From Brachionus koreanus (taxonomy: Eukaryota; Rotifera; Eurotatoria; Ploima; Brachionidae): a stretch of DNA of 47,728 nucleotides. Numbering within the stretch: the stretch's first letter is position 1; each line of letters begins with the position of its first letter. Below the pieces are notes generated by a model that was given only the letters and a program-made list of their open reading frames with translations, searched no databases and was not told the origin of the DNA. Shown one piece after another: positions 32,816 to 44,356 of this stretch. Where the stretch lies: positions 111,064 through 158,791 of the forward strand of contig PJRA01000182.1 in the NCBI GenBank assembly GCA_016987375.1, given 5' to 3'. The position numbers were made by a program, and so were the translations under genes.

Positions 32816-33775
32816 ATGGAAAATTTTTTTCAAATACTAAACAAAATACTTGGAATATATGCAGTATTTTTAACTATATTTGGAACCATAGCTAATTTAT
32901 TGAGTTGCATTGTTTGCTTTCGAATGAGGAAAAATACCACTTTTATATTCCTTGCATTCATGACAATCAGTGATATGGTATCTCTTTACTGGTGGAATAC
33001 GAATAATTTTTTGAAAGAATTTGCTTCAATAGATCTTTTAACTTTAAACATGTACGTTTGTAAAATAGGAAATTATCTTCAATTTACTTCATTGCAAATA
33101 TCAGCTTGGATTTTGGTAATTAACTCTAAATATATCTGTAAATTACTTTAGATTTTTATTTAGGTTCTGATATCTTTTGATAGATATATGAGTATTCAAA
33201 TGAAACATTGGAAGAATATATATTTTGGCTTCAATAGGGCATTGATGGCTGTTATGTCAATTATAACATTTTTGCTCTTGGCAAACATAAACATTTTATT
33301 CACATTTGGATTTGATACAGTCATTGGAAATTCTTCGGTTTCATTATGTTTTGAGGTTGACGGATTTCCATCAACACATTGGATGACAGTATGGGGAAAA
33401 GTCCATTTAATGACATATTCTGTAGTTCCTTTTTTAGTTCTTTTGTTAATTAATTTTCTTTTGATTAGAAAAATAAAGTCTAGAAAGATGATTCAGATTT
33501 CGATTTCTGGCTCAACAAATGTGAAAAAGTCAAGAAAAAATGACAGAATAAATAGAACAGTTTTATTGCTTACTTTTTTGTTTATTCTAATGACACTCCC
33601 CCTAGCCTGCGCTAGCTTCTTTTTCACTAGATTAATTATTAGTGATTTTGGGCTTTTTGCAATTGTATTTTTTAATTGCATTTCATTTTCATATCATGGA
33701 TTTAATTTTATTTTTATGGCCTTTTCAAACAAGATATTTAGAGAAGAATACAAAAAATTATTTAAATGTATTTAA
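32816..33775 (+). CDS. Rhodopsin-like (class A) G-protein-coupled receptor, 2 exons
   Basis: Exons 32816-33115 and 33164-33775 join in phase 0 across a 48-bp intron and give 303 aa with seven hydrophobic segments. Seen features: TM1 with GTIANLLSC, TM2 with ISDM, a conserved TM3 cysteine (VCKIG), the DRY motif as ISFDRYMSI made by the splice, an extracellular-loop cysteine (SLCFEVDG), a basic third loop (RKMIQ ... KKSRKND) and a C-terminal IFREEYKKLF. The layout resembles peptide (FMRFamide-type) receptors of invertebrates, but the ligand is not predictable. The canonical NPxxY of TM7 is not present; SYHGFNFIFMAFSNK occupies that place. An acceptor-like TTTATTTTAG directly before the ATG suggests a 5' UTR intron. 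Confidence 0.88.
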
Positions 33776-34371
33776 ATATTTTTTAAATTTTAATTTCTTG
33801 CTGACAAAAAAATATTTATGGTGTCAAGTTTTAAATTCAAGTTTTTGATTTTTTGTCAATTTATCATTTTAAATATTTGTAAAGAAATATGAATTTCGTT
33901 GTTTCAGCTAAATTTTAAAAGATGCATATTTTAAAAAAAATTGAAAAATAAAATTCCTAGGAAACAACTAAATTTTTAATTTGTATATTGTGAATAATTT
34001 TTTAAATATTGCATATTTTTATTAGTTTTTTGAATAAATTTTTTTTCACTTTTTTCAATTATTATAATTAAAAAATGGTTACGAATTAGTGCACTTTACA
34101 TTATGCTTTGCTATAAATAAAATCAATAATAATTCTTGTTAATTGAAAAAAAAAAGTTAACTTAAGTTAACTTTGATTTCAATTCAGGTGAAATAATTTA
34201 ATTTCAAAATTTTTAAACGTTTAACTTGTGTGACAAATAATTATAATATTGATTATAATACTGAGCATATTTTTGCTCTTTAAAAACTTAAATTATTATT
34301 TTAATTTATATTTTAGTCTCAAGAAAGAAAATTCAAACTTAGTTTTTTTCAATAATGAATAGCTTTCTATA
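33776..34371. other. Intergenic stretch before the first SLC33A1-like gene
   Basis: About 600 bp of AT-rich DNA between two plus-strand genes. A short upstream ORF (ATG at 34354, stop just before the SLC33 start) precedes the first SLC33-like coding start and might dampen its translation. Nothing else is evident. Confidence 0.45.
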
Positions 34372-37360
34372 ATGACAACAGTCTCTTCGAATTCCAAATC
34401 TCAACAAACAATGATGCCGATTCACAAAAAATACATCGAAAACAAGACAGATAATGACTTGAAAAATATCATATTTTTGATGTTTCTGTATTTTTTGCAA
34501 GGAATTCCCATCGGTCTTACAGCTAGTTTACCTTATATCCTCAGCTCTAGAAATGTATCATACTCCCATCAGGCTATATTCAGTTTCGCATCATGGCCTT
34601 TTGCCATCAAGTTATTATGGGCGCCTATCGTTGATTCCTTACATATTAAACGAATCGGTAAGAGAAAAAGCTGGCTTGTTCCCATACAATATTTAATAGG
34701 ATTTTTTATGATTCTCTTTGCCAATGATGTTCATGAAATGATCGAAATAAACAAAAAAATCAATACTAATGGTAGTTAAACTTATTTACTTATCTATTCA
34801 TCTTTTGAAAAATATTTTCTAGAAATATACATGCTAACAAGCATTTTTTTTATGTTTACCTTTTTGGCAGCAACACAAGATATAGCTGTAGATGGATGGG
34901 GACTTACAATGCTTTCAAAGTGATTATTTACCTTCTGATTAAAAAATTATTTTTTCTAAATTTTGAATCGGCTTTTTTAGAGAAAAGTCTAGCTGGGCTT
35001 CAATATGCAATAATGCTGGATCAACTGCTGGCATTTTAGTTGGAAACTCTTTGTTTTTAATTCTTGAATCAAAAAATTTTTCAAACAACTACATTAGGCC
35101 GTTTTTCGGATTAGAAAGTCAAAAATATGGTTTAGTAGATTTAAATGGTAGGCTAAATAGAAAATGTTTTGAAAATATTTGATTTTTATTTTGGAAAAAA
35201 AGGTTTCATGCATTTTTTCGGACTGGTTTTTATTGTTTCAACAACTCTAATTCTTTTTCTAAAACAAGAAAAAAATTTTTACCATGATGAATCGTTGGAC
35301 AATAATTTATCTATCAAAGAAACATTCAATTTGCTTAATAAAATTATAAAGCTTGACTCTATAAAAACCCTTTTGTTGATTTTGTTCACTTCAAAGGTAA
35401 AATTTTATATAATTTATTTTTAGTGTTGGGTATCGTCAGTGACGGCCACTGGACCGCCAAAACATGGTGTTGCTTGTGCACAAAAATAAAATATAAAAAA
35501 ATTTCAAATAACCGGTGGTGCATTATTAGTTACACAAAATTAAAACCCTCAAAAATTATTTTTTTGCTTAATCCTTATTTTATTATTTGATAAAAATTAT
35601 TTTTTGAATAGAGACAACACACCGTTGTCAGCTATGTATGGATCTCAATTTTGTCTTAACATCCAACATGATTCAATACGTCGAATCAAGTGTTGTTCTG
35701 TTGTTGCTTACCAACCTCATTCATAGACATTCTGTGCCATGATAACCCAAATTTAAATTTTTTTAAGTCCAAAAGTCACTTGCTAAATAAAATAATTATA
35801 GTCACTGTTATACTTTTCGATGAATGGTAGAAGTCGTTATTCCAAGCATTCCAATGCTTTGAATTTATAGCAGTTGATTTGGACAAGCGAAAAAAGGCTT
35901 TGACATTTCGAAACTTTTATTTTCCAGCAAAACAAATATTTTTTGGACATTTTTCTTTGTCATTTGTTTTTATGTCAGAATTATTTTTATTTGTAGACTT
36001 TGGCCTTTTAGCTCTCGATTGATATAGTTATATGCTGTCTTTCTGCAAATGTCTTCCTGGATAAAGTGATTAGCAACATTGGCTTTTGAAATCTTTTAAA
36101 TAACCCTTTTTTCAAGAGTCTTTCAGCACCAGTAAACATTTTTTTGAAAAAAAATTTTCTAAAATTATGAATTTTGTTCTTTCTACAAATGCATTGACCA
36201 TTGTTGCAATTTGAAAAATTTTTACAGTAGCAATTAAGCTTTGTGTAACTAATTATGCAACGTTATAAAAAATTAAAAATTTAAGATCTAAAAATTCGAT
36301 AGATAAAAGAATTAAGTAAAAGAAAAAAAGTTGATAATTAAAAAAAAATATTCCTCCGCGGCCATCAATACGGCCATAGCAATAACACCAAGTTATGGCC
36401 GTTACTGACGGTAACCAACACTATTTATTTTATTTTTTGATTAACACATCATAATGATCTGTAAAGGTCGCTTTTGCTACATCATCAATTAGAATATTAA
36501 AAATGATTGAAGCCGGAGTTCCAAAAGAAACACTTGGTCTATTAAATAGCTTTTTTCAATTTATTCAAATTCTTACGCCCATTTTAGCCTCAAATTTTTT
36601 TGACTTAACAAAACCACTAGAAGCATTCCTAAAAATCTATCCTATTAGGTTGTTAATTGCTACTTTTTCCAAAATAATTCTTATCTAACATCAATTTTTA
36701 AAGAATCGTATTTACTCTGCTTCTTGCAATATGGGTTTATATTACTCCACAATTTTTTGACATCAATTATGGATATCCGTTTCAATATTTTTTTTTGTAT
36801 ATGATTTTGAACAGCATATATTGTCTTATTTTTTCCAGTATGGCTTTGTTCAAAACAGCTTTTTTTACAGAGATTTCAGATAAGAATATTGGTGGAACTT
36901 ACATGACTTTATTAAATACAATTGCAAATATTGGCGTACAGTGGCCAACAACTCTTGCATTGTATTTGGTCGATGCGCTCAGTATTAAGGCATGTGTTTT
37001 CGAAACTAAACCAAATATGAAAGAATTGTCGACCAAAAAATTTTTTAAAGATTTCCTGAAAACAATGCACGAGAATACTTGCTTTACTCAATTTGAACAA
37101 AAAGTAAGTAAATTGTGGCCTAAAAGAATATTTTTTAAAATTTTTTCTAGAACTGTCACAGTTATGGCGCTAAATGTATAATTCAAAGTGATGCATTTTA
37201 TTTTTTGACTGTTATATGTGCTTTTATTGGCGTAATTTGGATGATAAAATTCAAAAAGCCAATTTTTAATTTACAATCAATTTCAAAATCGGATTGGAAA
37301 ATAATTCAAGTAAAAAATAACCAACTTTTGTTTAAATTACCTAAAATAATTGAAAAATAA
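34372..37360 (+). CDS. SLC33A1-like acetyl-CoA transporter, copy 1 (7 exons)
   Basis: Exons 34372-34771, 34823-34919, 34981-35147, 35203-35396, 36467-36648, 36704-37103 and 37151-37360 join with consistent phases into 549 aa, the same length as human SLC33A1. The core matches the acetyl-CoA transporter family: FLQGIPIGLTASLPYIL, RNVSYSHQAIFSFA, LLWAPIVDSL, GKRKSWLVPIQYLIG, DIAVDGWGLTML, EAGVPKETLGLL and GGTYMTLLNTIANIG. Family members bring acetyl-CoA into the ER/Golgi lumen for acetylation of glycans and proteins, though the substrate range of invertebrate copies is unproven. Intron 4 is enlarged by a 1-kb DNA transposon. A tandem paralogue follows directly. Confidence 0.93.
35421..36423. 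mobile_element. 1-kb hAT-like DNA transposon in an SLC33A1 intron
   Basis: Terminal inverted repeats start TAGTGTTGG at both ends and agree at 25 of 28 positions (TAGTGTTGGGTATCGTCAGT left, TAGTGTTGGTTACCGTCAGT right). The element is bracketed by identical 8-bp copies of TTTATTTT (35413-35420 and 36424-36431), though this flank is low complexity. An 8-bp duplication and ends of YARNG form are typical of hAT elements. No transposase is intact; on the minus strand a cysteine-rich scrap (LNCYC ... CNNGQCICRKNK) is readable near 36180-36250 with stops around it. It shares ends with the 213-bp element at 17883. Confidence 0.8.
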
Positions 37361-37954
37361 AATAAATGTAGAAAAGATAAATTCTTTTTTTTAATTTTTA
37401 ATAATGTTTGTCCAAGATCTTGTGAAATATTAGTATTATTTTACTTGATTAAATTGTTGACATTGACTCTTTTAAACGCTAAAAATTAAAATTTCATTAC
37501 CTGTGAGACCTTTTGAATTAAAATATTCAATTTTGAATTTAAAGATTGCTTGAGATATCAAAAAAGACTAAAGAAAAATATTTTATGTAAAAAAAAAAAA
37601 GTTACTAAAGAAAATAATTAAAAAATAAATCTATTAAGCATTGTGAATAGTTCTCACTAAATTTAATTCTCTTAAATATAGCTTATAAATTATTCACAAA
37701 ATTAAAATATATTTAAAAATTATGTCAATTAAGAAAAAAAAATGGTTTAATTTTTGGAAAAAAATATTTTATGATAAATGTGGAAATTTGATGCAAACTT
37801 TCTCATTGAAATATTTTGTTGATATTCTAAAAACAAGATGACTGATTTTTGATCTCTTAAGGCAATTCTAATGTAGTTTTAATAAAAAAATTTAAAAAGT
37901 TCTAAAAATTTATCAATTGAACAATTTTAATTATTTATTTGCGATTCTGACAAA
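37361..37954. other. Intergenic spacer between the two SLC33A1-like genes
   Basis: About 590 bp with no ORF of note. An AATAAA lies right after the stop of copy 1 (37361 onward). The promoter of copy 2 should be here, but no element is evident. Confidence 0.5.
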
Positions 37955-40016
37955 ATGAAAAGACACTATAACAAGTTGACTGATCGCAATAAACCTTTAA
38001 GATTAAAGCGATATAAAGATTCAAAAATTCAAACCAATTTTCAGCCAGAACCTAGCCCAGAAGAGAGCATTGTTTTGCTCGAAAATAAAGAAACCAAAGG
38101 AAGCTCGTTTTCTTCATCTATTCAATTAGACTTTGAAGACGATGAAGTTTTTCTAATATCTGATCAAGAATCTAGTTATTCCATTCAAACAAGCAGCATA
38201 AAAAAAGATTTAAACAACATTTTATTTCTGATTTTTTTGTATTTTTTGCAAGGCATCCCTCTTGGATTAACAGGAAGTTTACCTTTTATTCTTGGATCCC
38301 GAAACGTTTCGTATGCCGACCAGGGAACATTTAGTTTTGCATTTTGGCCATTTGCTTTAAAGCTTTTATGGGCTCCGGTCGTCGATTCTCTATTTATTAA
38401 AAAAATTGGAAGACGCAAAAGCTGGCTTGTTCCAATGCAGTATATCATTGGTATTCTAATGATACTATTCTCAAAGTATGTTCATCAATTATTGGAAATA
38501 AATCAAACCACAACCCGCAAAGACATATATTCTCTTACCACAATATTTTTTATTGTCACATTTTTTGCTGCTACTCAAGACATAGCAGTAGATGGATGGG
38601 GCTTAACAATGCTGTCCAAGTATGATTTTCATTTTGATTATTATTCGAATTCAAAATTTTAAAATAGAGAAAATGTATCATGGTCTTCAACTTGTAATAG
38701 TGTTGGTCAAACAGCTGGATGGTTTGTGGGTAATATTGTCTTTTTAGTAGTTCAATCGGCCAATTTTTCCAATAATTATATCCGTCCGTTTTTCAGTTTA
38801 CCAAGTCAAAAATTTGGAATTGTAACAGTTGAAGGTAATTGAGACTTTTAGTCTAGCTATATGTAGAATTAATCAGTTTTTATTTAGACTTTATGAAATT
38901 TTTTGGTTTTGTTTTTATTATTACAACAACATGTGTATTGTTATTTAAAAAAGAAAAAGAAAATGAATCAAGTGACTCATTGGAGGATACTTTGACTCTA
39001 AAACAAACTTACATATTGGTTTTTCAAATTGTTTCACTGTCAAGTGTTAAAAAGCTAACCCTTTTGTTATTGACAAGCAAGGTAAAATCTAAATATAAGC
39101 CTTTTTATTAAGGTAGTTCTAATTTAAAAAAAAAAGATTGCTTTTGGTATTCAATCAATGGTTTATTTAAAGCTTATTGAGAAAGGAGTTTCGAGAGAAA
39201 GTTTGGGTCTATTAGCGATACCTCTTACCCCATTTGAAATCGTTTTACCTTTGCTTATAAGTAGATTTACAAATGGTCCGAAGCCACTTAGCATTTTTTT
39301 AAATGCATATCCATTTAGGTTTTTCTAATCAAAAAATAATTATTGAACTTTTTCCTAAATTCTAAAAAAAGAATATTTTCCTCTTCGTTAATGGTGCTTT
39401 GGGTGTTTTTGACACCAGAATTCAGAAATTCAGATGGTTCATATGGTCTTTTTTATTTTAGTTTGTGTATATTAATAAATGCATTCAATTCTATTTGGAA
39501 TACGACACAATCTGTTACAATGATGTCGTTTTTTACCAGGGTTTCGGGTAAAAAATATTCATTTTTCAACAACAAAAAAAAAATCAAAAAATATAACACC
39601 ATTTTTACTTTTTTATCTTAGACAAAACTGTTGGTGGAACTTATATGACACTTTTGAATACAATCTCAAACATAGGTTCCAGTTGGCCGTCTACAGTCTC
39701 ATTATATGCTGTTGATCTTTTTAGTTTCATGGTTTGTTCAATCGATAATATTGAAGCTTTTAAAAACAATATGCTGAACAATTCATTTAGTAGAAGTTAT
39801 CTCAAAGATATTGAGAAAAATACATGTTCAAATGAGAATATGAAAAAAGAATGCTTAAAAGTTAATGGTAATTGTCAATATCAAGTAGATGCATTTTATG
39901 TTTTGGGTTTTGTTTATGCTTTGATCGGACTTTTGTGGATTTTTTATTTTCGCAAAGTGGTGATACAACTTCAGACTTTCCAAAGATCGAATTGGAAATT
40001 AAATTTTTCTTTTTAA
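37955..40016 (+). CDS. SLC33A1-like acetyl-CoA transporter, copy 2 (6 exons)
   Basis: Exons 37955-38619, 38668-38834, 38888-39081, 39137-39318, 39372-39547 and 39622-40016 join in phase into 592 aa. The same family landmarks occur: FLQGIPLGLTGSLPFIL, RNVSYADQGTFSFA, LLWAPVVDSL, GRRKSWLVPMQY, DIAVDGWGLTMLS, EKGVSRESLGLL and GGTYMTLLNTISNIG. Compared with copy 1 the N-terminus is about 45 residues longer and acidic/Ser-rich (PSPEESIVLLENKE, FEDDEVFLISDQ). The exon sizes 167, 194 and 182 nt are identical to the equivalents in copy 1, proving common descent, but three intron positions differ. Role as for copy 1. Confidence 0.93.
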
Positions 40017-40062
40017 CTTTAAAAAATAAATTATTTTAAATCATAATTATTTTTTTATTTTT

Positions 40063-40470
40063 TTGATAGCATTCATTTTTAGAGTTTGCAATAAGTTCTT
40101 GGTGCACATATTTAGAAAAACAAAAATTACTCCTTTCCTTCGTAATTACGAATATGACAAGAGACTTGAATTGCTAGAGTTAACTGACCTCAAAGTAAGA
40201 AGAATGAGGGATGATTTAATTCAGATCTATAAGATCATAAATGGCTATGAATGTGTTCAACTTATTAATGGAATGAACTTTTCTCCCAATCAAGTATACA
40301 ATTTGAGAAAACACACAAAATGCATTGTAAGAGAAGATGTCAAAAATTGTATACATCCTAATCATTTTTTGACAAATCGTGTGGTTAAATAAAGGTTGGA
40401 ATAGCCTTTCTGAAGAAATAGTTAATTCTAAAACAAAAAATATCTTTAAAGCTATGACTGGATAAATGAC
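40063..40470 (+). pseudogene. LINE reverse-transcriptase C-terminal fragment
   Basis: The frame 40063-40392 encodes the region that follows the reverse transcriptase in many LINEs: RNYEYDKRLELLELTDLKVR, RMRDDLIQIYKIINGYE and HPNHFLTNRVV. Similarity continues in another frame as WNSLSEEIVNSKTKNIFKAM to about 40470, so a frameshift breaks it. No upstream polymerase motifs are visible; it is a 5'-truncated dead copy. Confidence 0.8.
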
Positions 40471-41599
40471 TAAAATGGATGGAATTATTTACTGTTAAAC
40501 CCTTTCTTAGGTCGCAGTATTTTTTACTACTATTTCTTTTTGAAATAAATTTAGCGGTATTATTTTTCGATATCTTAAATTACTTAAATCACGGTCATTA
40601 ATAAAATAATGTCTTCTAAATAATTTAAAACCAATACCTTAATTTTCTGATTTTAACCCTCAAATTAATCCATTTTATCACTTATTTTGTCTTCAATTTT
40701 TTATTTGAAAACTATGAAAAAAAGTAAAAAAAATATAAAGAAAAAGAAAATTTATTTTTTGATTTTTTTAAATCGTCCTCTTCGTGTTGTTTCAGCTGGG
40801 GAAGTTTCCTCAAACTAAGTAGAACTTTTAGAAATTTTTGATCTGGTTTTAGCATGATTTTTTTTAAATTAGATAAGTGATAGCTCATTAATTAAGTATA
40901 TACAATTAAAAAAATTTTTAATAAACTAATAAATATTGAGTTTTTTTTTAGGAGACAGATTCACTATTTTAAGAGATTCAGCATTAATTACTACCCATGA
41001 ATTCATATTGGTAATTTTTATACTTGAAAAGTATTTATATTTAACTAAACTAACTAACTAATTTCAGAATGTTTATCTAGTATCAATATTGGAAAATTTT
41101 TCTAGATTATTAGTATTTAGATTTTATTTTTTAAAATAAATAAATTATTTAGCTGCGTAATATGTTTAAAATTTTTAAAGCATGTGATTTTTTTTAACTA
41201 TGACTAAAATATTTTTAATTTGAATAAATTGTGATAATGACCTATGCTAATTTATAGTAAAATGAGCAAAACCAATATTTAACATAATAAAAATAGAACA
41301 AAAAACGACTTGGTAATAATGAATGAGTATTTTTTGTATATGCAACATCATTTGGTATTTTTTATTTAAAAAATAAAAATTATAAAAAAAATTTTAAAAA
41401 TCAAACACAAACTAACAATTTGATTTTTAAAAAATGAAAGGTCAAATTGAGACAAAATTGTGAACTCTTTCAAAATAAAATCAGATTATTATTTCTAATT
41501 TATTACAAGTTTCTTCTAGTTATCTTATCAAAGTTAGTTAAAATTTAATTCAATTAAGAAAAAATTTAAAAAAGCGTCGTACTTAATAAACTTTAGAAA
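40471..41599. other. Intergenic AT-rich stretch
   Basis: No gene is seen between the LINE fragment and the cysteine-synthase-like gene. The final ~150 bp should contain that gene's promoter; no clear TATA box is visible. Confidence 0.5.
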
Positions 41600-42758
41600 A
41601 TGTTTGTTTCTAACAAGTCACATCTTTTAATAAATCGTTTAGCTATCAATAAATGCAAATATTCTACACGAACTGAGTCAGTTCTGAAAGGCTTTACTGC
41701 TGCAATAGGTAATACTCCTTTGGTAAAGTTGGAGAAAATTAGTCATGAATTAGGTTGCAATATTCTTGTAAAGTGTGAATACATGAACCCAGGAGGTATC
41801 GTAATTAATTAAAAGTTAATTGTTTAATTTAATCTTTATTTTAAAAGGTTCTGTCAAAGATAGAGCTGCGTTATTCTTAATTAAAGAAGCAGTCGAATCT
41901 AAAAAAATAGCTCATCTAGCACAAAAGGATGCTCCTCTTCCTTTAGTTGTTGAGGGTACAGCTGGAAATACTGGCATTGGCCTAGTGCACATTTGTAATT
42001 CTTTAGGATTTAAATGTCATATATTTATGCCTAATAATCAATCAAAAGAGAAAGTTGAATATTTATCTGCGCTTGGTGCTGAAATAAGCCAATTTCCTCC
42101 TGTGGCGTTTACTGATCCGAATAACTATAACCATAAAGCTAAAGAATTTGCTGAAAAAACTCCAAATGCAGTATGGACAAACCAGTTTGATAATACTCAA
42201 AACAGACAAGCTCACATTGAGACCACTGGTCCAGAGATTTGGAATCAAACTGGTGGAAAAGTTGATGCAATCGTTTTTGGTTCAGGAACTGGAGGAACAC
42301 TGGCTGGATGTTCAATTTATTTGAAAGAAAAAAACAAAGACATTCAAGTTTTCTCAGCCGATCCGCAAGGTTCAGTTTTGTATCATTTTTTCAAACACGG
42401 AAAACTAGAACGAACTGAAGGCTCAAGTATAACCGAAGGAATTGGCCAAGGTCGAATTACCGAGAACCTAAAAGGTGCACTAGTTGATGATGCACTTTTT
42501 GTTCATGATATGGAAGCAGTCAACATGACTTTCAGATTGCTTCATGAAGAAGGATTCTTTGTCGGAGCAACATCTGGTCTGAATGTTGCTGGTGCTGTTC
42601 AAGTAGCTAAAATTCTAGGACCAGGAAAAACAATTGTTACATGTTTGTGTGACACAGGAGCCAAATATATGAATCGTCTTTATTCTAGATCAGAATTAGA
42701 GAAAAGAAATTTAATCGAAGCAGTTCCAGTTCAATACAGAAGATATTTAAAACCCTAG
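41600..42758 (+). CDS. PLP-dependent cysteine synthase-like enzyme, probably mitochondrial (2 exons)
   Basis: Exons 41600-41795 and 41848-42758 join in phase 1 into 368 aa. The first ~25 residues are basic and lack acidic residues (MFVSNKSHLLINRLAINKCK), as in a mitochondrial targeting peptide. The fold-type II PLP enzyme follows: IGNTPLVKLEKI, the PLP lysine K69 in GGSVKDRA, the substrate loop VEGTAGNTGIG (about 100-109), GSGTGGTLAG for the cofactor phosphate and GATSGLNVAGA. There is no heme region and no CBS domain pair, so it is not cystathionine beta-synthase. The loop VEGTAGNTGIGL and DPNNYNHKA resemble the fungal cysteine synthase 2 type. The reaction would be beta-replacement on an O-substituted serine with sulfide, or a related reaction. 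AATAAA lies near 42822. Confidence 0.9.
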
Positions 42759-43752
42759 AAGTCAGAAATTTTCCCAAAAATTAAGCATTCAAAAGGCATC
42801 TTATTTAAAATCATTTTTGATCAATAAACAATATCTGAATCAGTCTATTAAAAATAAAGTATTTTGCGAGAAATTTTTTCAAGCATCAATACAAATCCTT
42901 AATAGTCATGAAAAGTTAATTTCACAAATTAACTTTAAAGTTAATTTTCTCAAATATCTGTTCATTTTAACATCATTTTCAGATATTGAAAAAAAGGATA
43001 TAAACTATAAGCTTTAAAAAACAAATTTTTCACGCTAAAATTTGAAATTTGAGATTTTTTTTTATAATTCTTAAAACTGAAATTATGTAAATCATTCTTA
43101 TGGATAAAAAATTGCTTTAATACAAGCAAAACTTAGGTTTAAATAAATCAAATACATGATTATGATCATTTAGTCTTTAAAATTTGTATATTTTCATTCA
43201 TCTAAAAATACTAAAAATTCAATTTTTATGTTAAAAACATTCACTTTTCAAAAAACTTAAAATAATTAAATAATATTGCTAATTTTCGAGCCAAAAAAAA
43301 AACTCTTTGGTTTTTAATGAATTAGAATTTGATTGAATAGAAACAAAAATTTTTGGCTGACCGGTGGCTTGACCACGAGTCAGTCAATTTTTATTTAAAA
43401 AGTAATAAAAAGTTTGAAAGATGTTTAAAACGATTCCGCAGTAGTTAACGAACATTATGAGGCAAATAAACCAGTGCATTGTGTCCATATCACTGCCATA
43501 GAACCAGGTCCGTTTGGCGAGAAGACGTCTGCAGTCCGTTGACTGCCTGGTTGTCGAGGTTTAAAAAAAAATTCAATTTTCATGATTTTTTAAGCAATAT
43601 CATCCATTAAAACTCTCATGTCATTTTCAAAATTTTTTAGTAAAATTTGATTTTCAATTAAATTCTTTGTTCGAAACTTTTTTTTCTGAAATTTTTTTCA
43701 CTAATGGCTAAATTAAATTCAAAAATGTTGAAATAAAAAAAAGTTATATACT
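42759..43752. other. Intergenic stretch with a GC-richer patch
   Basis: No gene is convincing. The part 43360-43560 is clearly richer in G+C and contains an imperfect inverted pair: GACCACGAGTCAGTCAA near 43370 and TTGACTGCCTGGTTGTC near 43538. It may be the remains of another small mobile element. Confidence 0.45.
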
Positions 43753-43933
43753 TTAACTACCAGTCGTGCCAATTTTGACACGACAATGTTTATATCCTAA
43801 TTAGAACTTATTCATAACTATTATGTAACAGTTAATGATTTAATTGTAGAATTTTTTAATTTTAATTGAAGAAAAATCTAATTATTTTGACGCTGGACCA
43901 TTTGAGGAAAAAATCAACAACAAAAATTAAACA

Positions 43934-44122
43934 GATGATGAATACCAACAAGAAGACTGTTTTTTTGACTCATCTGAAGATGAATTCAAACAGTCTGATG
44001 AAACTCTATTATCGTCAAAAAGGCCAATATTGACACCAGAAAAAATGCGGCATTGTGAATTTTGGAACAAAAAACAAAAACAAAAATTAAAAATTAAAAT
44101 AATTTTTTTTCGAAAAGTCTAA
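43934..44122 (+). pseudogene. Fragment of a piggyBac-type transposase N-terminus
   Basis: The frame reads DDEYQQEDCFFDSSEDEF, then LTPEKMRHCEFWN, and runs into A-rich sequence to a stop. A stop lies just upstream without an intervening ATG. Acidic Ser/Asp/Glu N-termini precede the catalytic domain in piggyBac proteins; the identification rests mainly on the enclosing element. Confidence 0.45.
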
Positions 44123-44356
44123 AAAAAGTCCAATAGTATCAATTGATACAAAGTATGTATCAACCAAATTTAGTCTGTGCAAAAACTCTGCAATTTAATT
44201 TTAATAATTTTATAATACATATACTGTTTTGCACCATTACAGAGGTTATACACAGACTAAATTTGGGTGATACATACTTTGTATCAATTGATACTCTTGG
44301 ACTTTTTTTAGACTTTTCGAAAAAAAATTATTTTAATTTTAAATTTTTGTTTTTGT
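44071..44356. repeat. ~105-bp foldback (inverted repeat) inside the piggyBac-like element
   Basis: The arms 44123-44179 and 44251-44307 are complementary at 55 of 57 positions (AAAAAGTCCAA.AGTATCAAT ... TTTAGTCTGTG). Weaker, T/A-rich complementarity extends outward to about 44071 and 44356. The spacer is about 71 bp. A second copy of the right arm lies at 11552-11690. Confidence 0.85.

Noticed and set aside
42817..43017. 66-codon ORF after the cysteine-synthase-like gene
   Set aside because: It lies in the 3' flank, is rich in K, N, I and F as expected from AT-rich DNA, and has no domain.
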